Shown piece by piece: positions 5,697-9,608 of a stretch of DNA of 9,608 nucleotides. A program made the translations under genes and the position numbers. Position 1 is the first letter of the stretch. Each line of letters starts with the position of its first letter. The notes below the pieces were generated by a model that worked only from the letters and a program-made list of their open reading frames with translations, did not search any database and was not told the DNA's origin. The stretch is from Fidelibacterota bacterium. Its GTDB lineage: Bacteria > Fidelibacterota > Fidelibacteria > Fidelibacterales > Fidelibacteraceae. Location: positions 1 to 9,608 of the forward strand of contig JAUXEL010000060.1 in NCBI GenBank assembly GCA_030620575.1, written 5' to 3'.

Positions 5697-7463
5697 TTGG
5701 ATAAAAAGACTATTATGGCATTTATCGTTATTGGAGTAATTATTTTATTAATGCCCTACTACGAAAAATGGATGAATCCGGTTGACGAACAAACCGTTAT
5801 CGCACAAGAAACTACTACGTATGTGCAAGAGATACCGCAAACACAACAACCCGAAAAGAGAATACTGCATCCGGAAATTGATATACAAACGCGGGACATT
5901 TATGTCGAATCAAAAGATATTATAATTGCAAACGAAAAATATGTCATGGTTTTATCCAATTTGGGCGGTGGGACCGTACGCAAATACGAATTAAAAGCCT
6001 ATAAAGATCTCAATGGCAATCCACTTGATTTGCTTCCCGTGGATGCCGCCGCGAACCTGAACATATCATTTACAAATATATATCAGGATGAATCAAATTT
6101 GGACTATATAGCTTTTGATTGTCCGGCGTTTGATAACATGGCTTGGGGCGACACCCTTTTTGTTGATTATGAAAAAACGCTGACATTTAATACGCAAACG
6201 GAAGACGGGGTAAAAATAGAAAAAGTATTTACCTTTTTCCCGGACCGCTATGATTTTCAGTTAGATGTTACCCTTGCCAATTACCTGCAAAAAATGGCAG
6301 GATTAAAATACAGTTTGACATGGGAAGACGGCTTTGTCATTACAGAAAAAAGTGCAGTAGATGATATTATGTACAGCGGAGTGTATGCTCAAATGGGCAC
6401 CGAAATGGCAAAAATCGAACTGCGAAAAGCAAAAATCGACGAACCGAAAATACTTAACACGGACGGACAAACTGATTGGGTGGTATTTAAATCAAAATAT
6501 TTTACAGGATTTATAGCACCACTTGAAAGCAAGGGCATTCGCTCGGAGTTGGGAATAACCAAAGGGAAAGCCAGTCGGGATTTTACAACCCGTATTGATA
6601 TGCATTTATCAAAAGGCAATTACCAACAGGATTCATTCATGATAGGATTGCTGCCGGGAGAAAAAAACCTCCTGTCTTCTTATAATATAGGATTGGAAAA
6701 AACCATGAACTGGGGCGGCCCGATCATTAAACCTTTTTCCATTGCTCTGCTTTGGCTATTGCAGTTTTTCTACCGCCTTATCCCGAATTATGGTGTGGTT
6801 ATTCTGATAATTTCAGTTGTCATTAAAATTATAACCTTTCCGCTGACCCATAAAAGTTACAGTTCAATGAAACGTATGCAATTGCTTCAACCCAAGATCA
6901 AAGAATTGCAGGCGAAATACAGCAACAACAAACAGCAACTACAGCAAAAAACCATGGAACTCTACAAAAAGGAAAAGGTCAACCCCGTGGGTGGCTGTCT
7001 GCCAATGTTATTACAACTTCCCCTGCTTTACGGTTTGTTTGTTGTTTTCCGTACCGCGATTGAATTCCGCGGCGCGCCATTTATGCTTTGGATGAAAGAT
7101 CTGAGCGCACCGGATGCCATGTTCAGTTTTGGCATGGATGTTCCACTGTTGGGCACAGAATTTAACCTGCTGCCCATTTTAATGACAGTACTTATGGTTG
7201 TTCAACAGAAAATGTCCGGAACGGGTGGCGGCGGCACAGAACAACAGGCGCAACAGCAAAAAATGATGATGTGGCTAATGCCCGCGATGATGTTCTTTTT
7301 ATTCTATAAATTTTCTTCAGGACTGGTATTATATTATCTGACCTTTAATGCCTTGACTATCTTACAGCAAAAATTCATTATCAATAAATCTGTTGAAAAA
7401 CAATTTGTCGGAAGTCACCCCGGTGGATTAAAGGTGAACACCCCAAAGAAAAAAAAGAAGTAA
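5697..7463 (+). CDS. yidC: Membrane protein insertase YidC (Oxa1 family)
   Basis: 588 residues, full length for the Gram-negative type. It inserts and folds inner-membrane proteins, alone or with SecYEG. Order: N-terminal transmembrane anchor (about 5-21), a large periplasmic beta-rich domain (about 50-335), then the conserved five-helix insertase core from GGPIIKPF (340 on). Core landmarks: FPLTHKSYSSMKRMQLLQPK (381-400), NPVGGCLPMLLQLPLLYGLF, and a C-terminal helix with SSGLVLYYLTFNALTILQQ. The basic tail ends KKKKK. Lys377 stands where E. coli YidC has the groove arginine (Arg366). The start is TTG at 5697, supported by AGGAG at 5686-5690 with a 6-nt gap; no in-frame ATG is equally well placed. 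It is the last gene of the cluster; the often-adjacent jag and mnmE genes are absent. A strong hairpin follows. Confidence 0.97.
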   Translation: MDKKTIMAFIVIGVIILLMPYYEKWMNPVDEQTVIAQETTTYVQEIPQTQQPEKRILHPEIDIQTRDIYVESKDIIIANEKYVMVLSNLGGGTVRKYELKAYKDLNGNPLDLLPVDAAANLNISFTNIYQDESNLDYIAFDCPAFDNMAWGDTLFVDYEKTLTFNTQTEDGVKIEKVFTFFPDRYDFQLDVTLANYLQKMAGLKYSLTWEDGFVITEKSAVDDIMYSGVYAQMGTEMAKIELRKAKIDEPKILNTDGQTDWVVFKSKYFTGFIAPLESKGIRSELGITKGKASRDFTTRIDMHLSKGNYQQDSFMIGLLPGEKNLLSSYNIGLEKTMNWGGPIIKPFSIALLWLLQFFYRLIPNYGVVILIISVVIKIITFPLTHKSYSSMKRMQLLQPKIKELQAKYSNNKQQLQQKTMELYKKEKVNPVGGCLPMLLQLPLLYGLFVVFRTAIEFRGAPFMLWMKDLSAPDAMFSFGMDVPLLGTEFNLLPILMTVLMVVQQKMSGTGGGGTEQQAQQQKMMMWLMPAMMFFLFYKFSSGLVLYYLTFNALTILQQKFIINKSVEKQFVGSHPGGLKVNTPKKKKK

Positions 7464-7482
7464 AAATATAATGATAATATAT

Positions 7483-7513
7483 AAAACGGCGGCATATAAC
7501 CGCCGTTTTGTTT
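7483..7513. terminator. Rho-independent terminator, probably bidirectional
   Basis: Perfect 10-bp stem AAAACGGCGG (7483-7492) / CCGCCGTTTT (7500-7509) with a 7-nt loop, followed by G and more T. The A-tract on the left gives a U-tract on the opposite strand. It therefore can stop both yidC transcription (+) and the convergent dehydrogenase gene (-), whose stop codon is at 7529. Confidence 0.88.
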
Positions 7514-7528
7514 TATATGGATATTATT

Positions 7529-8692
7529 TCAATCGCGGACACACATACGATATAATGTTTCAATGTCTTTTTTATCCATAGCGCGGGGGGCGCCGATTTG
7601 ATTATTTTTATTGCCGGATGTGCGTAACACAGAACCGGCAAGTGCCGGAATTGCATCCGCCGGTATATTAAAATCATCAAACATCAAATCCCGGTTAATA
7701 TTTTTTAGCCAGACGGTAAATGCCACAATAGCCTCATCGGCAGAATCAACCTTCGGATCAAAGATTTTTCCAAACGGGATCAGCTTGTCTGCCACGATAT
7801 CCTTAAACATGGTAAGGTATTTTGGGAAAAGCATAGCCAGTCCCCGCCCGTGCGAGATATCAAACATTCCGCTAAGTGCATGTTCAATGACGTGAATGCT
7901 GTGAGGACCTTCACGCCCGGCCTCATTGATCCCAACCAGTGCCACCGTCGAAACCCAGGCAAGAGTGGCGCGGGCATCAGCATCATCGGGGTTTTTTAAG
8001 ATTCGAGCGAGAGCTTCCACAACACTTTCAGTTAACGATAAAGATAACTTGTCATTAAATATGGCATCTTCCGTAGAAGCAAAATAGGCTTCGGTCGCAT
8101 GCGTAATAATATCAACCGCACCGTCAAAAAGGTAATCTATTGGAACTGAAGTTGTTAATTGAGGATCAATTATCGATAAAACAGGTTTAGTGGACGCACA
8201 GACGAAGACATTTTTGTCCAGAGTTTCATCATACGTAACCACCCCGTAAGCATTTCCTTCGGATCCGGTAGCCGAAAGCGTGGGAATACAAATAACCGGT
8301 AAAGACGAATGCAGAGTTTTATGTTTGATAGTATAATCCCAGATAGAACCACCGTGTTTTGCAACCATGGCGACACCTTTTGCAGCATCCATTGCAGATC
8401 CTCCACCCAATCCGATGATAGCATCCACATTTAAATTTTGTGCCAGACGTCCGCCGGCATCGACCATAGACACGCGCGGATTCGGCATAACCTTATCGTA
8501 CACATCGGCACGTACCCCCGCTTCTTCAAGCAGATTAAGCAGAGTATCAAGATATCCGTTTTTCACCACACTGCCAGAGGAGCAAACAATAAGCACTTTT
8601 AGGGCAATTTTACGGATTTCATTTCCAGAGCGTTGAAATACATTATTGCCAAAAACAAATTTTGTTGGAATATGTAATATAAAATCATGCAT
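7529..8692 (-). CDS. Iron-containing alcohol dehydrogenase (YqhD/butanol dehydrogenase-like)
   Basis: 387 residues, the same length as YqhD as I recall it. This is a soluble group III alcohol dehydrogenase expected to interconvert aldehydes and alcohols with NAD(P)H. The N terminus MHDFILHIPTKFVFG is typical of the BDH branch. The nucleotide site has GLGGGSAMDAAK (94-105). Metal-ligand candidates are Asp194 and His198 (DIITH), His271 (IEHALSG) and His281 (SHGRGLA), the family's D-H-H-H set. The dinucleotide fold has CSSGS near 37-41 with no aspartate, which leans toward NADPH (inference). The frame is open to an ATG at 8713, but AGGAG (8699-8703, minus strand) lies after that codon and 6 nt before the ATG at 8692, so the shorter start is preferred. 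Single-gene unit, convergent with yidC and divergent from the membrane protein gene. The natural substrate is unknown. Confidence 0.93.
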   Translation of the reverse strand: MHDFILHIPTKFVFGNNVFQRSGNEIRKIALKVLIVCSSGSVVKNGYLDTLLNLLEEAGVRADVYDKVMPNPRVSMVDAGGRLAQNLNVDAIIGLGGGSAMDAAKGVAMVAKHGGSIWDYTIKHKTLHSSLPVICIPTLSATGSEGNAYGVVTYDETLDKNVFVCASTKPVLSIIDPQLTTSVPIDYLFDGAVDIITHATEAYFASTEDAIFNDKLSLSLTESVVEALARILKNPDDADARATLAWVSTVALVGINEAGREGPHSIHVIEHALSGMFDISHGRGLAMLFPKYLTMFKDIVADKLIPFGKIFDPKVDSADEAIVAFTVWLKNINRDLMFDDFNIPADAIPALAGSVLRTSGNKNNQIGAPRAMDKKDIETLYRMCVRD

Positions 8693-8752
8693 TTTTAACT
8701 CCTGTTTTTCCATAATTTACTATATCTTTGGAGCAGAAAAAAAGGAAAATTC
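8693..8752. promoter_or_regulatory. 60-bp divergent promoter region between the dehydrogenase and membrane protein genes
   Basis: Both genes start outward from this short AT-rich stretch. It holds the dehydrogenase ribosome binding site (8699-8703, minus strand) and a purine-rich AAAGGAAAA (8740-8748) before the membrane protein start. The central 'aatttactatatct' could supply -10 elements in either direction, but no -35 is convincing and promoters may reach into the coding regions. Confidence 0.35.
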
Positions 8753-9448
8753 ATGTTTACACTTCTTCCGGCATTTCGCTACGGATGGCAGCAAATGCAA
8801 AAACACTTTTGGATCTTTATCGCTTTTACTCTGGCTTTATCCGGTATCGATATTTGGGGCAATATTAAAATGAAAGCCGCGGGAATTGATGAACTTATTA
8901 TGATGGAAAATTGGTGGACAATGATCCCCGATGATCTGGTCACCTGGATGGGTATCTTTGCGGTTGTAATAGTATGCATAAATTTTGTTGTAGTAACGCT
9001 CGTGCTTGCCAATATTCGGGACAAATCGCCATGGCAGTATCTTTTAGAAAAAAGCACACGCATTCCGACATATTTAGGCGCGTTTTTATTGAAATTATGT
9101 ATTGTTAGCATTGGAACCCTGCTTTTTATCATTCCCGGTGTTATTGCTTTTCTTGGCTTATATTTTATGGAATATCTGGTCATTGATAAAAACATGAGCA
9201 TTATAGATGCCCTTAAGGAAAGCTGGCGCATTACAAGCGGCTTTCGTCTGGGTATTTTCTTTTTCGAAGTAAATGTTTTTATTTTCAGCTACCTTTTATC
9301 TTTTCCGCAAAGTTTATGGCCGGATACCATCACAACATACGGTATTTTAGTTTTAATAAATACCATGTGGCTTCCCATTTCCTGGCTTGCGGCAGGATAT
9401 ATTTACCGGTTTGTATCTGAACAGCGAATAGCAAACAGTAAGCAGTAG
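8753..9448 (+). CDS. Multi-pass membrane protein of unknown function (YciC/DUF975-like)
   Basis: 231 residues and mostly hydrophobic. Likely membrane segments are at about 19-36, 66-87, 106-125, 126-143, 165-185 and 193-217. The stretch LLFIIPGVIAFLGLYFMEYL (123-142), followed by VIDKNMSIIDALKESWRITSG (143-163), is the recurring 'P-G-V/I...L.D...S...ALK.SW..T.G' pattern. I associate it with YciC/DUF975 and GlpQ-membrane-domain-like proteins; the match is by eye and the biochemical role is unknown. The ATG at 8753 follows AAAGGAAAA with a short gap. It is divergent from the dehydrogenase and downstream of nothing on its own strand. The last residues (EQRIANSKQ) and the TAG stop are encoded by sequence that already fits the heptamer pattern of the adjoining tandem repeat, so the C terminus may have been reshaped by repeat growth. 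Confidence 0.8.
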   Translation: MFTLLPAFRYGWQQMQKHFWIFIAFTLALSGIDIWGNIKMKAAGIDELIMMENWWTMIPDDLVTWMGIFAVVIVCINFVVVTLVLANIRDKSPWQYLLEKSTRIPTYLGAFLLKLCIVSIGTLLFIIPGVIAFLGLYFMEYLVIDKNMSIIDALKESWRITSGFRLGIFFFEVNVFIFSYLLSFPQSLWPDTITTYGILVLINTMWLPISWLAAGYIYRFVSEQRIANSKQ

Positions 9449-9608
9449 GCAGAAGTCAGTAGACAGAAGTCAGTAGACAGAAGCCAGAAGTCAGTAGGCA
9501 GAAGCCAGAAGTCAGTAGACAGAAGCCAGAAGTCAGTAGGCAGAAGCCAGAAGTCAGTAGGCAGAAGCCAGAAGTCAGTAGGCAGAAGCCAGAAGTCAGT
9601 AGGCAGAA
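9435..9608 (+). repeat. Heptamer-based tandem repeat maturing to 21-bp units, running off the right edge
   Basis: The array is built from 7-mers of the form NCAG(T/A)A(G/A). It starts acagtaa, gcagtag (9435-9448), continues with two 14-bp units (9449-9462, 9463-9476), and then six complete 21-bp units (gcagaag-ccagaag-tcagtag) starting at 9477, 9498, 9519, 9540, 9561 and 9582, plus a partial unit from 9603. The first base of the 21-mer alternates a, g, a, g and then stays g. Related heptads can be traced back to about 9421 inside the gene. There are no unique spacers, so it is not a CRISPR array. Its true length is unknown because the window ends inside it. Confidence 0.92.

Noticed and set aside
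8693..8713. Longer dehydrogenase start at 8713 (seven extra residues)
   Set aside because: The AGGAG ribosome binding site lies downstream of that codon and is correctly spaced for the ATG at 8692, which also gives the family-typical N terminus and length.
8779..9231. 150-residue minus-strand frame opposite the membrane protein gene
   Set aside because: The plus-strand product has coherent membrane segments, a family-like motif and a ribosome binding site; the opposite frame has none of these.
9435..9608. CRISPR array
   Set aside because: Units are contiguous with no unique spacers, are built from 7-mers, and no cas gene is near.

Overview
The window looks like chromosomal DNA from an AT-rich Gram-negative bacterium. 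I infer a member of the Bacteroidetes/FCB side of the tree, for example Marinimicrobia-, Calditrichaeota- or Ignavibacteria-like. The basis is a long YidC with an N-terminal membrane anchor and large periplasmic domain, a lysine where proteobacterial YidC has its conserved membrane arginine, strong AGGAG-type ribosome binding sites, and intergenic repeats of the 'ccccgaTGGTtcgggg' type. No rRNA or tRNA is present, so the placement is tentative.

Layout. (1) Positions 1-4240, minus strand: three tandem AMP-forming long-chain acyl-CoA synthetase genes transcribed leftward. The last one runs off the left edge. Their start codons are exactly 1840 bp apart (4240, 2400, 560) and both spacers are 25 bp, so they are ancient tandem duplicates. 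The two complete copies share long nearly identical stretches set in more diverged sequence, which suggests gene conversion. (2) Positions 4241-4992: a 752-bp non-coding region. It holds the likely leader of the synthetase operon, a 361-bp element bounded by 19-bp perfect inverted repeats with TA at each end (MITE-like, packed with hairpins), and the AT-rich leader of the rpmH operon. (3) Positions 4993-7463, plus strand: the conserved rpmH-rnpA-yidD-yidC cluster, very tightly packed (4-nt overlap, 8-nt overlap, 11-nt gap), with GTG and TTG starts for the first and last gene. A hairpin at 7483-7509 ends it and also serves the convergent gene. (4) Positions 7529-8692, minus strand: an iron-containing, YqhD/butanol-dehydrogenase-like alcohol dehydrogenase. 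(5) Positions 8753-9448, plus strand: a multi-pass membrane protein of unknown function, divergent from the dehydrogenase. (6) About 9435 to the right edge: a heptamer-based tandem repeat that matures into 21-bp units and supplies the stop codon of the membrane protein gene.

How the genes work together: the synthetases activate fatty acids to acyl-CoA. The rpmH cluster combines ribosome assembly (L34), tRNA 5' processing (RNase P protein) and membrane protein insertion (YidD/YidC). The dehydrogenase probably reduces aldehydes, and I see no firm link between it and its neighbours. I found no clear new biological system. The most unusual features are the paralogue array with exact period, the inverted-repeat element and the heptad repeat.
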